Assembly (NCBI RefSeq): GCF_000416235.1
Contig: NZ_ATLO01000052.1
Location: 24,715 to 88,714, forward strand
Length of the DNA stretch: 64,000 bases
Origin: Pseudomonas sp. CFII64
GTDB taxonomy: Bacteria; Pseudomonadota; Gammaproteobacteria; Pseudomonadales; Pseudomonadaceae
Direction of reading: 5' to 3'
Positions 55,637 through 64,000 of the stretch are shown piece by piece. Under the pieces are notes generated by a model. The model saw nothing but the letters and a program-made list of their open reading frames with translations, was not told where the DNA came from and did no database searches. Position 1 is the first letter of the stretch. Each line of letters begins with the position of its first letter. The position numbers were made by a program, and so were the translations under genes.

Positions 55637-58600
55637 TTGCGACCCTCCGGCTCCCAACGCATCGTCAAGGTGCGCCGCGATTACAACAGTCTGGTCGCCG
55701 ACGAGACCATGGAGGACTACGCCTTACGCTTCACGCCAAAATCCTTTCGCAAATGGTCGGAATTCCGCATTGCCAACACCGCTGTCGGCGCCGTGTCGTT
55801 TCTGGCACTGGAGGCCATCGGCGGCGCGCTGGTCATGAGTTACGGTTTCACCAACACCTTGTGGGCGATTCTCGCCACGGCGCTGGTGATTTTCCTGACC
55901 GGCCTGCCTATCAGCTATTACGCGGCCCGCTACGGCGTGGACATGGACTTGCTGACCCGTGGCGCGGGCTTTGGCTACATAGGCTCGACCATCACCTCGC
56001 TGATCTACGCCAGTTTCACCTTCCTGTTTTTTGCCCTGGAAGCAGCAATCATGGCCTTGGCCATCGAGCTGTATTTCCATATCCCGCTGGCTCTGGCCTA
56101 TGTGATTTGCTCGATCATCGTCATCCCTCTGGTCGCCTATGGCATTACCCTGATCAGCCGTTTGCAGATGTGGTCGCAACCGCTGTGGCTGACTTTGCTG
56201 CTGGTGCCGTACATCTTCGTGATCTGGAAAAACCCCGAAGCGCTCTCTGACCTGACCAGTTTCGCCGGGCGTGAAGGCGAAGGCGGCACCTTCAATCTGC
56301 TGTTCTTTGGTGCAGCGTTCAGCGTGGCGCTGTCGCTGGTGACACAAATCGGCGAACAAGTGGATTACCTGCGCTTCCTGCCGGAGAAAACCCGCAAGAA
56401 TCGCAAGCGCTGGTGGGCGGCGCTGCTGATGGCCGGGCCGGGCTGGATCATTCCCGGTGCGATCAAGATCATGGCGGGTGCGTTTCTGGCGTTTCTGGCC
56501 CTGCAACATGAAGTGCCCATCGAGCGCGCCGCCGAGCCGACGCAGATGTATCTGGTCGCCTTTCGCTATGTGTTCAGCTCGCCGGAATGGGCGCTGGCGG
56601 CCATGGTGCTGTTCGTGATCATTTCCCAGATCAAGATCAACCTGACCAATGCCTACGCCGGCTCCCTGGCCTGGTCGAACTTCTTCGCCAGGGTCACGCA
56701 CAGTCACCCCGGCCGTGTCGTGTGGCTGGTGTTCAACGTGGCGATTGCCCTGATCCTCATGGAATTGGGGGTGTTCGACGCCATTGAACAAGTGCTCGGT
56801 CTGTACGCCAACGTGGCCATCGCCTGGATCGGCACGCTGGTGGCCGATCTGGTGATCAACAAACCCTTGGGCCTGTCGCCCAGACACATCGAATTCAAGC
56901 GTGCGCACCTGTACGACATCAACCCGGTGGGCGTGGGCGCGATGTCGATTGCCTCGCTGCTGTCGATCAGTGCCCATTTCGGGGCATTCGGCGCCCTGGC
57001 GCAGACCGCCCCGCCGCTGATTTCCCTGACCACCGCGTTGATCGTCGCCCCCTTGATCGCCTGGTGGACCAACGGCAAGTACTACATTGCCCGCAGCAGC
57101 GACCCGTTGCAGTTGTTCCCCCTCGGCCAGCAAACCAGTCTGCGCTGTGGCCTGTGCAGCAACGAATTCGAAACCCCCGACATGGCGTATTGCCCGGCCT
57201 ACAGCTCGCCGATCTGCTCACTTTGCTGTTCCCTGGACGCACGCTGCGCTGACCAGTGCAAAAGCCGCGCGCGCCTGTCGATGCAATTCGAAGACGCCAT
57301 CAGCCGACTGTTGCCGAAATTACCGCTGCACTACCTGCACACCCGGCTGGCGCAGTACCTGGGTTTGCTGACCGTGTTGTTGCTGACTATTTCCGGCGCG
57401 CTGGCGGTCATCTATGGCCAGGTTTCCCACAGCCTGATCGACCAGTCGCCCGCCGTGCATCACACGCTTTTCCTGGCGTTCCTCAAGGCGTTTTTCACGC
57501 TGTGCGTGTTCGCCGGAATCCTCGCCTGGTGGGTCGTACTGACCCGGGAAAGCCGCCGCGTCGCCCTGGAAGAATCGGATCGCCAGACCTCACTACTGAT
57601 GCAGGAAATCGACGCTCACGACAAGACCGATCAGGCCCTGCAAAAAGCCAAGGAAGCCTCCGAGGCGGCCAACGCGGCGAAGAGCCGCTACGTCACCGGG
57701 CTGTCTCATGAATTGCGCACGCCGCTGAACAGCATTCTTGGTTTTACCCAGATTTTGCAGCGCGACACCGCGACTCCCGCGCATCAGCAAGACCCGCTGG
57801 CGACCATTCTGCGCAGCAGCTCCCATCTGCTGTCGCTGATCGACGGTCTGCTGGATGTCGCCAAGATCGAAGCCGGCAAGTTGCGTCTGGAACCCTCGGA
57901 AATCCTCTTTCAGGAATTCCTTCACGACCTGGAACACATGTTCGCCCCCACCGCACGGGAAAAAGGCCTGGGCTTTCGCCTTGAGGTGGTAGGCCGTATG
58001 CCCGCCGTGGTGCGCGGCGATGAAAAGCGCGTGCGGCAAATCCTGATCAATCTGCTGGGCAACGCGGTGAATTTCACTGACAGCGGCGAAGTCTGCCTGC
58101 GGGTCAGCTACCGCCGGGAAACGGCGATTTTCGACATCATGGACACCGGCATCGGCATCGCCCCGGAACAGATCGAACGGATTTTCCAGCCGTTCGAACG
58201 CGGCGGACTGGTCCGCCAGGACAACGGCGTCGGCCTGGGTTTGACTATCACCCGCATGCTGACTTCGTTGATGGGCGGCGCGCTGTCGGTGACCAGCCAG
58301 CCGGATGAAGGCACGCATTTTCAGGTGCGGCTGTTCCTCTCCGAAGTGCGCGTGCCCAAGGCGGTGATTCATGTCGATCACGACGTCATGGGCTACGAAG
58401 GTCCGCGCCGCCTGGTGCTGGTGGTGGACGACCACATTGAACATCGCAAGGTCATCAGCGGCATGCTCACGCCGCTGGGTTTTGAGGTCGCCCAGGCGGC
58501 CAACGGCCAGGAAGCGATTCGTCAGGTTTCACTGCTGCATCCGGACCTGATCCTCATGGACCTGTCGATGCCGGACATGGACGGCTGGGAAACCAGCCGC

Positions 58601-59038
58601 CTGATTCGTCGCAACGCGCTGTCGCTGGCGCCGATCATTATCATTTCCGCCAACGCCAACCCCTTTGCCGACGACAAGGAGCGCAGTCTCCCCGAAGTCT
58701 GCAACGACTACCTGGCCAAACCGGTGCATATCCAGCAATTGCTCGACCGCATGCAACATCACCTGCAGCTGCACTGGCTGCGCCGTCTGCGCCCCGCGCC
58801 ACTGATCAAACTGCCCTGGACGCTGCCGCCGCGTCAGGATCTGGAAGATCTGTATGAACTCTGCGGCCTGGGTTATGTGCGCGGCATTCAAGCCAAACTC
58901 GACGCCATCGAACGTGACAGCCAGCACAGCGCCAGTTTTGTCGCCGACCTGCGGATGCTCGCCAAAGGCTTCCGACTGGATGAACTCAGCCTGCAACTCA
59001 AGGAGGCCCTCAATGAACGCCCTGACGCAACCCGCTGA
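55637..59038 (+). CDS. NCS1-transporter-like hybrid sensor histidine kinase
   Basis: 1133 residues. Residues 1-480 resemble NCS1 nucleobase/cation symporters: ESD-like entry RRDYNSLVADETMEDYALR, then about 12 helices including NTAVGAVSFLALEAIGGALVM and ISQIKINLTNAYAGSLAWSNFF. A Cys-rich segment (about 502-540: CGLC, YCPAY, ICSLCC, CADQC) looks like a metal site. Two helices (575-640) and a short coiled coil lead to the H-box SHELRTPLNS with His near 690, an ATPase domain (NLLGNAVNF, DNGVGLGLTITRM), a receiver (about 925-1045, Asp in LILMDLSMPDMDG) and a C-terminal helical tail. Start is TTG 55637 with AGGAA. Likely a transporter-derived sensor; ligand unknown. Confidence 0.85.
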   Translation: MRPSGSQRIVKVRRDYNSLVADETMEDYALRFTPKSFRKWSEFRIANTAVGAVSFLALEAIGGALVMSYGFTNTLWAILATALVIFLTGLPISYYAARYGVDMDLLTRGAGFGYIGSTITSLIYASFTFLFFALEAAIMALAIELYFHIPLALAYVICSIIVIPLVAYGITLISRLQMWSQPLWLTLLLVPYIFVIWKNPEALSDLTSFAGREGEGGTFNLLFFGAAFSVALSLVTQIGEQVDYLRFLPEKTRKNRKRWWAALLMAGPGWIIPGAIKIMAGAFLAFLALQHEVPIERAAEPTQMYLVAFRYVFSSPEWALAAMVLFVIISQIKINLTNAYAGSLAWSNFFARVTHSHPGRVVWLVFNVAIALILMELGVFDAIEQVLGLYANVAIAWIGTLVADLVINKPLGLSPRHIEFKRAHLYDINPVGVGAMSIASLLSISAHFGAFGALAQTAPPLISLTTALIVAPLIAWWTNGKYYIARSSDPLQLFPLGQQTSLRCGLCSNEFETPDMAYCPAYSSPICSLCCSLDARCADQCKSRARLSMQFEDAISRLLPKLPLHYLHTRLAQYLGLLTVLLLTISGALAVIYGQVSHSLIDQSPAVHHTLFLAFLKAFFTLCVFAGILAWWVVLTRESRRVALEESDRQTSLLMQEIDAHDKTDQALQKAKEASEAANAAKSRYVTGLSHELRTPLNSILGFTQILQRDTATPAHQQDPLATILRSSSHLLSLIDGLLDVAKIEAGKLRLEPSEILFQEFLHDLEHMFAPTAREKGLGFRLEVVGRMPAVVRGDEKRVRQILINLLGNAVNFTDSGEVCLRVSYRRETAIFDIMDTGIGIAPEQIERIFQPFERGGLVRQDNGVGLGLTITRMLTSLMGGALSVTSQPDEGTHFQVRLFLSEVRVPKAVIHVDHDVMGYEGPRRLVLVVDDHIEHRKVISGMLTPLGFEVAQAANGQEAIRQVSLLHPDLILMDLSMPDMDGWETSRLIRRNALSLAPIIIISANANPFADDKERSLPEVCNDYLAKPVHIQQLLDRMQHHLQLHWLRRLRPAPLIKLPWTLPPRQDLEDLYELCGLGYVRGIQAKLDAIERDSQHSASFVADLRMLAKGFRLDELSLQLKEALNERPDATR

Positions 59039-59690
59039 AAACGGTGTGATCCTGATCGTCGACGACACCCCGGACAATCTGGCCTTGCTCTCCGATGCGC
59101 TGGATGAGGCCGGCTACATGGTTCTCGTCGCGCTGGACGGCACCAGCGCGCTGAACCGCATCCAGCGCCGCCGCCCGGACCTGATCCTGCTCGACGCCAT
59201 GATGCCCGGCCTCGACGGCTTCGAAACCTGCCGACGCATCAAAGCCCAGCCCGACACCGCCAACATCCCGGTGCTGTTCATGACCGCCCTGACCGACAGC
59301 GAACACGTGGTCAAAGGCTTCGAAGCCGGCGCCATCGACTACGTGACCAAACCCATCATCTGCAACGAAGTCCTGGCCCGCGTCGCCTCCCACCTGCGCA
59401 CCGCCCGCATCCTGCAATCGGCACGCAACGCCTCCCAATCCGCCAGCCTGGGCTTCAACGACAAACCCGCCTACGGCAAACTCTCCAGCCGCTTCCAACT
59501 CACCGAACGCGAAATCGAAGTCCTGCGCTGGGTCGCCTGCGGCAAAACCAACAAAGACATCGGCGACATCCTCCAACTCAGCCCGCGTACCGTGAACAAA
59601 CACCTGGAACATATTTATATAAAGCTCGGGGTGGAAACGCGGACGGCGGCGACATCGGTGGCGTTGGCGGCTATGACGGATAGGGTTTGA
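59013..59690 (+). CDS. LuxR/NarL-family response regulator
   Basis: 225 residues. Receiver with VDDTPDNLALLSDAL, Asp in LILLDAMMPGLDG and Lys in YVTKPI; the C-terminal LuxR helix-turn-helix covers LTEREIEVLRWVACGKTNKDIGDILQLSPRTVNKHLEHIYIKLGV. ATG 59013 has AGGAGG six bases upstream and overlaps the kinase gene by 26 bases, so both are made together. The likely target is the urtA upstream palindrome. The last codons lie in a 25-base sequence that recurs at 60395. Confidence 0.93.
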   Translation: MNALTQPAENGVILIVDDTPDNLALLSDALDEAGYMVLVALDGTSALNRIQRRRPDLILLDAMMPGLDGFETCRRIKAQPDTANIPVLFMTALTDSEHVVKGFEAGAIDYVTKPIICNEVLARVASHLRTARILQSARNASQSASLGFNDKPAYGKLSSRFQLTEREIEVLRWVACGKTNKDIGDILQLSPRTVNKHLEHIYIKLGVETRTAATSVALAAMTDRV

Positions 59691-59696
59691 GGTGAG
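59672..59696. repeat. 25-base direct repeat, copy 1
   Basis: Covers the last codons of the response regulator (MTDRV and stop) and a few bases beyond. A copy with one mismatch is at 60395-60419, same orientation. Confidence 0.85.
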
Positions 59697-59697
59697 G

Positions 59698-60381
59698 CTA
59701 CCGGGCTTTGGGTAAAGCCCGAATTTCATAACTTTCCGCCTCCAGTTCCAGCTGGCCAGAATAGAAAGCGCCTTGATATAGGCTGCTGACCATGACTCTG
59801 GCGCAATCAAGCTCGGATGAATCCTTCACCCGACTAAACTCCAGAAGCGCCCCGCCCCGGAAAATGCAATCGGCGGAAACGGGTTCATTGTCACGGTTGT
59901 AAAAGTTGAATTTATGTATACCTTTTATTTTAAAAGTGAAGAGTTGGTACGGCTTATGGTTATCGTCCAGCGTTGTTAAGTTGAGCTCCAATGCATCGCT
60001 TTTGAAGACCCTTTCCAGACGCATCCGCTTAAGCAATAAAAATACGCGTAAGGTTGGGCTGAAAGCGCGAGACTGGAGCGGCTTCAGGAATTCCTTAAAA
60101 ATATCTATAATTGGCATAAAGGCTATATAAAGGGACAAAAATCCAGATATAACGCCAAAAAGCAAAACAAACATTATGTCGTCAGGATCGCAGGAGAGGC
60201 GACCAGGCGAACTAAATTTTCCGCCGACACGCACACAACCCCCAGGGTCACGTGACGGCTCACCAGCAATCCAGAAAAACATTCCGCTGACAGTGATAAA
60301 TAATAGAAATAACCCCACACAAGTGTAAATTTCCTCAAGGCGCTCCCACCGTTCAACTAAACGGAGATTTTTTAGGTTCAT
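59698..60381 (-). CDS. Putative immunity membrane protein, duplicate B
   Basis: 227 residues from ATG 60381 (MNLKNLRLVERWERLEEIY). Two membrane helices, VGLFLLFITVSGMFFWIA and IMFVLLFGVISGFLSLYIAFM, precede a soluble domain with FSPTLRVFLLLKRMRLERVF, KGIHKFNFYNRDNEPVSADCIFRGGALLEF and GAFYSGQLELEAESYEIRALPK. It is clearly paralogous to the gene at 60435. The block is AT-richer than its surroundings. Placed last in an effector operon, so immunity is inferred; no activity is known. A longer open frame starts in the repeat and is not used. Confidence 0.65.
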   Translation of the reverse strand: MNLKNLRLVERWERLEEIYTCVGLFLLFITVSGMFFWIAGEPSRDPGGCVRVGGKFSSPGRLSCDPDDIMFVLLFGVISGFLSLYIAFMPIIDIFKEFLKPLQSRAFSPTLRVFLLLKRMRLERVFKSDALELNLTTLDDNHKPYQLFTFKIKGIHKFNFYNRDNEPVSADCIFRGGALLEFSRVKDSSELDCARVMVSSLYQGAFYSGQLELEAESYEIRALPKAR

Positions 60382-60394
60382 AAGCGTTAATCCA

Positions 60395-60419
60395 TATGAC
60401 GGATAGGATTTGAGGTGAG
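60395..60419. repeat. 25-base direct repeat, copy 2
   Basis: Matches 59672-59696 at 24 of 25 positions. It sits between the two paralogous membrane-protein genes, as expected if the duplicated unit carried the tail of the response-regulator gene. Confidence 0.85.
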
Positions 60420-60434
60420 AATACAGCCGATAAC

Positions 60435-61112
60435 TCACCGGGTGCGTTCATTTAAATCCGGGGGCTTCGGCAATGCCCGCAGTTCATAACTCTCCGCTTC
60501 TAGCTCAAGTTGGCCATAGTAGAAAGCGCCGTGATAGAGGCTGCGCACCATGACTCTGGCACAATAGAATTCAGTCGAATACTCGATAGGGCTAAACTCC
60601 AGAAGCGCACCGCGCCGGAAAATACAGTTTGCAGAAACGGGTTCATTGTCAACGTTGTAGAAATTGAATTTCTGCACTCCTTTTATGTTCAATGTAAAGA
60701 ACTTTTGAGCTTGAAGATCATCATCCATGACTATTAAGTAAAGTTCTAGTACGTCACCATACAAAACCTTTTCCAGACGCACCCTGTTCAAATACAACAG
60801 AACACGCAAAGTCGGGTCGAACGGATCTTTGGGTGAAATTGAAAACATATCAAAAAAATCAATAACTACTTTCCATGCCATGAAACCTGAAAAGACGGCG
60901 AAGGCTAACCCAAGCAGAACTCCACTGGTAGTGCAAAGGCTAGACCCAAGCAAGCCTGCGTACCTGCAAATACCTGAATCGCGCTGTGGTTCGGAAATGA
61001 GCCAGAATAAAGCGACGGAGCTAGCGGCATGCAATAAAAATATACAGACTACGCTCCACACATGCTCCAGAGGTTTGCACTGCTGCGCAGTGTGATTATT
61101 TTTCAGTTTCAT
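60435..61112 (-). CDS. Putative immunity membrane protein, duplicate A
   Basis: 225 residues from ATG 61112 (MKLKNNHTAQQCKPLEHVW). Same plan as its neighbour: helices VVCIFLLHAASSVALFWLIS and VLLGLAFAVFSGFMAWKVVI, then FDPTLRVLLYLNRVRLEKVLYGDVLELYL, KGVQKFNFYNVDNEPVSANCIFRRGALLEFSP and GAFYYGQLELEAESYELRALPK. It follows the DUF6708-type gene by five bases, so it belongs to that operon. Between the two paralogues the soluble core is better kept than the membrane part. Confidence 0.68.
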   Translation of the reverse strand: MKLKNNHTAQQCKPLEHVWSVVCIFLLHAASSVALFWLISEPQRDSGICRYAGLLGSSLCTTSGVLLGLAFAVFSGFMAWKVVIDFFDMFSISPKDPFDPTLRVLLYLNRVRLEKVLYGDVLELYLIVMDDDLQAQKFFTLNIKGVQKFNFYNVDNEPVSANCIFRRGALLEFSPIEYSTEFYCARVMVRSLYHGAFYYGQLELEAESYELRALPKPPDLNERTR

Positions 61113-61117
61113 GCGTT

Positions 61118-62188
61118 TTAATCCACATACCGAACATGCCGCGCCATCAGGTTCGGGCGTTTGAAGGTGTCGATGTTGTCGATGTTTTCCAGCAGCTGGT
61201 TTAGCTGCTGCTTGTAGGTTGCGTCGTCCATATCGATCCAGAAGCGCGGGTTGCGGCCGGTTTTCAGGTCGTGGGCGGCGGTGGTCGGGTCGAGGTGGCG
61301 GAACTCTTCGTAGCGTGGCAAATCCGGCAATGGGCGGCTGGTGTCCATGTAATTTTGCAGAAAGTCCCACAAAGCGCAGGGCATTTGCCAGCGGTTATCC
61401 AGATTCACCAACGACGAGAAATTGATCACGATGTCCCGATAACGATGGGCGATGCACAACACATGGTTCATCGAACCCTGCCGATCCGGTCCCGACTCAA
61501 GATAAGCATCGAACTCGTAAAACGGCGCGGTTATTTCGCCGATAGTGCCGTTCTTTTTGTATTCGCCGTTATTGTTGTAATCGAACAAGGTCACCAGTCC
61601 GGTGCGGCGATTTAGTTCCCAGATTGGGCCACGGGAGGGTTTTACCCAGAGCTTGGGGAATTTATGGATGACTAATGAACCAATAAACCAACATATGAGA
61701 GGAACGCCTAAAATCCAAGAAAAAAAACTTTGAAAAATATCAATTGTGTCATAAAACCATGACCTATCGGATCTATTCATTCTTGCAACCCACGTAATCA
61801 ACGCAGGGATTATGCCGACCAGAAAGAACCCCTTACCAAAACTTGTTAGATAAACCCAAAACTGTGATCTGGCTGACCAGAGCGAAAACCGAAACCGCTC
61901 ATGGTCGTGTCTGTCATGGAAATCCACATGTTCGTAAGGCGCAGGAATGTAGGTGCCCTTTTCTAACTTGTATTCACGCTCGTTACGCATTTGCTCACGA
62001 CGTCGTAAACTACTCGGCCCGCGTCGCCGCATAAATGCGTCAGGAGCAAGTTCGCGTGCTTGCCCCCACGGTAGTCTTTTTTTTCCAAAGCGCTTCAGCC
62101 ATGAGCGCTCTACTGAATCTGCTTGATTAGGAGTGTTGTCTGAACGATAAGCCGTGGCTGCATAATAAGGCGGTTTCACGGAGGTCAC
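61118..62188 (-). CDS. DUF6708-type membrane protein of a type VI effector operon
   Basis: 356 residues from GTG 62188, whose first bases overlap the effector stop (GTGA). The N-terminal 90 residues are charged (RRRGPSSLRRREQMRNEREYKLEKGTYIPAPYEHVDFHDRHDHERF), followed by two membrane helices (about 110-130, 150-170) and a soluble domain with RGPIWELNRRTGLVTLFDYN and FYEFDAYLESGPDRQG. The WELNRRTG pattern is what I recall for DUF6708 proteins found beside VasX-like effectors. Could be an immunity or accessory protein. Confidence 0.68.
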   Translation of the reverse strand: MTSVKPPYYAATAYRSDNTPNQADSVERSWLKRFGKKRLPWGQARELAPDAFMRRRGPSSLRRREQMRNEREYKLEKGTYIPAPYEHVDFHDRHDHERFRFSLWSARSQFWVYLTSFGKGFFLVGIIPALITWVARMNRSDRSWFYDTIDIFQSFFSWILGVPLICWFIGSLVIHKFPKLWVKPSRGPIWELNRRTGLVTLFDYNNNGEYKKNGTIGEITAPFYEFDAYLESGPDRQGSMNHVLCIAHRYRDIVINFSSLVNLDNRWQMPCALWDFLQNYMDTSRPLPDLPRYEEFRHLDPTTAAHDLKTGRNPRFWIDMDDATYKQQLNQLLENIDNIDTFKRPNLMARHVRYVD

Positions 62189-63545
62189 TGCGCGTCCTCC
62201 GCTTTATTTTCGCTTTCATCAGCCCAGAACAAACTTCCACGACTTTCAAAATCCGGTTTTGCGTAGGCTGGCCCGAAGGGCGTCGGGTCCTTGGGTGGCG
62301 GAGCGGGGAATACCCAAGTAAGCGGGCCGTCTCTCAGCGAAAGTTGCGCACGGACGTACCACTGATGAGACACAGCCGGAAGGTTATTTAAGGGTTCCGA
62401 CATATAGAACGGAGGCGTATTGACAAATATTTCCAGGGCATTTGGCAGAAGTCGATGAACAAAATCTTTAACAGGTGTCAGCGTGTTCTTTTCGTATGCA
62501 TTGATACGCGATATATCGTGAAATGTTTCAGTACGCTTGAGGGCTAAAAACGCCCCGACATCTATCCCCTCCACTACATTAAGAAGACCGGCGAGACTGC
62601 TTTCAATACGAATTCGGGTATTGGCCTTGCGTACGTCGAATGGCACCGTGTCACGGAAGTCCAGAGGGTAATTGGGAACGAACTCCGGGTTGTGGTCGAT
62701 GCTGATACGTATATTGGCGAAGAGGCTGAGCAGGTAATAAAAGGCCGTTTCGGGCTCTTGCAGGTGTGGTGCGACCTCATACGAGTCCTCTCCAAACGGC
62801 CCCTTATTGAGCCAGTCTTCAACGGATTTGCTGCTAAGCCAGTAGGCTAATCCGGCACCCACGCCGATCAAGAACAACGAGACCCAGCCCGCGGGGCCCA
62901 AGCCTAGAAACGCACTGCTACCACCAACAACAAAAGTGCTAAATGTACCGACCAAACCGCCCGTTGCCATTATCAAGTGACCTATATAAGCGTCGTCTTC
63001 CCATTTGTAAAAATACCAAGCATCGTAAAGGTTAAGACCTGCGAAGATCAGACCTCCCGCAACTTGACCGAGCATACGACCGCTATAGGACTTCACTAAA
63101 TAACTGCTCAACGAGCCGAGAAGCTGTTTAGCGAAGCGATCAGGAATAGTTAGTAATGTCTTGCGACTGACCGCTAAGACAGAATTGCTACCCACTAATT
63201 TGACGGTTAGAGACTCCATTGCAATCAGCAAATCAACATAAGCTCCAATTACCCCCGACCGTGCTCGCCATCGATTCTTCTCCCGCTCAGTTCCGGCAGC
63301 CGCATCCAGCTCATTCCTAAGATTATAAAATTCCAACCCCACAATCAGCCCCGCCACAATCACCGAATCCAACACCCGGAAAGCCGTACTGTCGCGCATC
63401 GAATCCCGCAGTTTGATCGCGTTCTCCAGCCCACTCAGCTTGTCCGCCTTGTCTGCTGCGCGCTTGGCCATGTCTTGTTGCCAGGCGTCGTTAAACGTTT
63501 GGTTGAGTCGGCTAACGGTCACTGGCCGTGCGATGGCTGCGTGGG
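62185..63545 (-). CDS. C-terminal part of a VasX/BTH_I2691-like type VI secretion effector
   Basis: About 450 residues continuing from the fragment at 63512-64000 after a frame change near 63541-63546. Begins AAIARPVTVSRLNQTFNDAWQQDMAKRA. Several hydrophobic segments follow (VIVAGLIVGLEFYNL, GGLIFAGLNLYDAWYFY, GGLVGTFSTFVVGGSSAFLGLGPAGWVSLFLIGVGAGLAYWL), then VEDWLNKGPFG, characteristic from memory of pore-forming VasX-type effectors. The last 200 residues are soluble. It overlaps the DUF6708-type gene by four bases. AT-richer than the core genome. Confidence 0.65.
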
Positions 63546-64000
63546 ATGCCGAGGACGATTCGTTCGGGTGGCAGCTCCAGTTGCGGCCGGGCAAAGCCGT
63601 GATCCTCGGCGGGGGATTTCATGACGCCATTTTCATTGCGATACACGCCGTAAATCTGCGCGGCGCGGCCGACGTTTTCGGGCATGTCGTCTAGGCCGAA
63701 AATGTAATAGTTCTTTCTGCGGGCGTCGGCGTGGGACAGAAAATGCAGGTCGCCAAACGCTTGCGGCAACATGCCGCGCAATTGGGCAAGGCTGCGTCGA
63801 TGGGCAATTTCGTTCAGGCGGAAACGTTTGGCGGCGGGGTCTTGCAGTGCAATGTGCTGCGCGCCATGGACCGCCCGTTCGGCGGCTTCAATGGCGCCCT
63901 GCAGGTTTTCATTGATCGCGACCAGCGCCGCCGCGCCGGCCTTCGCTTCAAGGGTCAGGGTCGTTTTGAGGTCGCCGCTTTTCAGCAAACTCGCCAGAAA
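63512..64000 (-). CDS. N-terminal-side fragment of the VasX-like effector, cut by window edge and frame-broken
   Basis: Open frame entering from the right edge (FLASLLKSGDLKTTLTLEAKAGAAALVAINENLQGAI) and ending at a stop at 63512 after IVLGIPRSHRTASDR. It contains RRKNYYIFGLDDMPENVGRAAQIYGVYRNENG. Dropping one base near 63541-63546 joins it to the downstream frame as IVLGIPAAIARPVTVSRLNQ. The true N-terminus, probably several hundred residues, is outside the window. Confidence 0.65.
   Translation of the reverse strand, partial: FLASLLKSGDLKTTLTLEAKAGAAALVAINENLQGAIEAAERAVHGAQHIALQDPAAKRFRLNEIAHRRSLAQLRGMLPQAFGDLHFLSHADARRKNYYIFGLDDMPENVGRAAQIYGVYRNENGVMKSPAEDHGFARPQLELPPERIVLGIPRSHRTASDR

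Noticed and set aside
59698..59725. CGGGCTTT/AAAGCCCG hairpin as terminator of the response regulator gene
   Set aside because: It lies within the 3' coding end of the membrane-protein gene and has no T-run on either strand.

Overview
The window reads as a stretch of a Pseudomonas chromosome, most like the P. fluorescens group. The evidence is conserved gene order (lolCDE / PilZ / GDPD / sthA; gap / mfd; nagZ / psrA / lexA / sulA / topA / fadA / fadB / uup / slt), high GC, Pseudomonas-type REP elements, a LexA box pair and a PsrA box. Both edges cut genes: queF at the left and a type VI effector-like gene at the right. No rRNA, tRNA, CRISPR array or insertion sequence was seen.

Layout. (1) 1-3510: a copper-inducible cinA-cinQ(queF) pair divergent from the CinR/CinS two-component system, with a copper-type box between them. 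(2) 3517-11088: the lolCDE lipoprotein export operon, a PilZ protein, a glycerophosphodiester phosphodiesterase, the soluble transhydrogenase SthA and an ApbE-like lipoprotein. (3) 11181-15732: a very large toxin-like gene broken by an apparent one-base insertion. (4) 15991-25839: a citrate-type MHS transporter, long-form GAPDH, Mfd, a CsiV-like protein and a SWIM/SNF2 helicase. (5) 25946-38859: S-methyl-5'-thioinosine phosphorylase, NagZ, PsrA, the lexA-sulA SOS unit, topA, fadBA and small conserved genes, plus a gene-free stretch with a candidate small RNA. (6) 38878-48432: Uup, Slt, a MOSC protein, CheV with a sigma-28 promoter, a lipid kinase preceded by a 40-codon ORF, and an AlgA/PslB-type enzyme.

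(7) 48447-59690 is the most interesting functional unit. It holds a short-chain amide/urea ABC transporter (urtABCDE type), formamidase fmdA and fmdB. Divergent from these is a two-gene regulatory system: a 1133-residue protein with an NCS1-transporter-like N-terminus, a cysteine-rich segment, a histidine kinase and a receiver, followed by a LuxR-type response regulator. A perfect palindrome (10-base arms, 2-base spacer) lies upstream of urtA, and REP elements are frequent throughout. I infer that the transporter-like kinase senses a small nitrogenous compound and controls the amide operon.

(8) 59698-64000 is an AT-richer accessory block on the minus strand: a VasX/BTH_I2691-like type VI effector (frame broken), a DUF6708-type protein, and two tandem paralogous membrane proteins that look like duplicated immunity genes. 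The duplication left a 25-base copy of the tail of the preceding response-regulator gene between the two paralogues.
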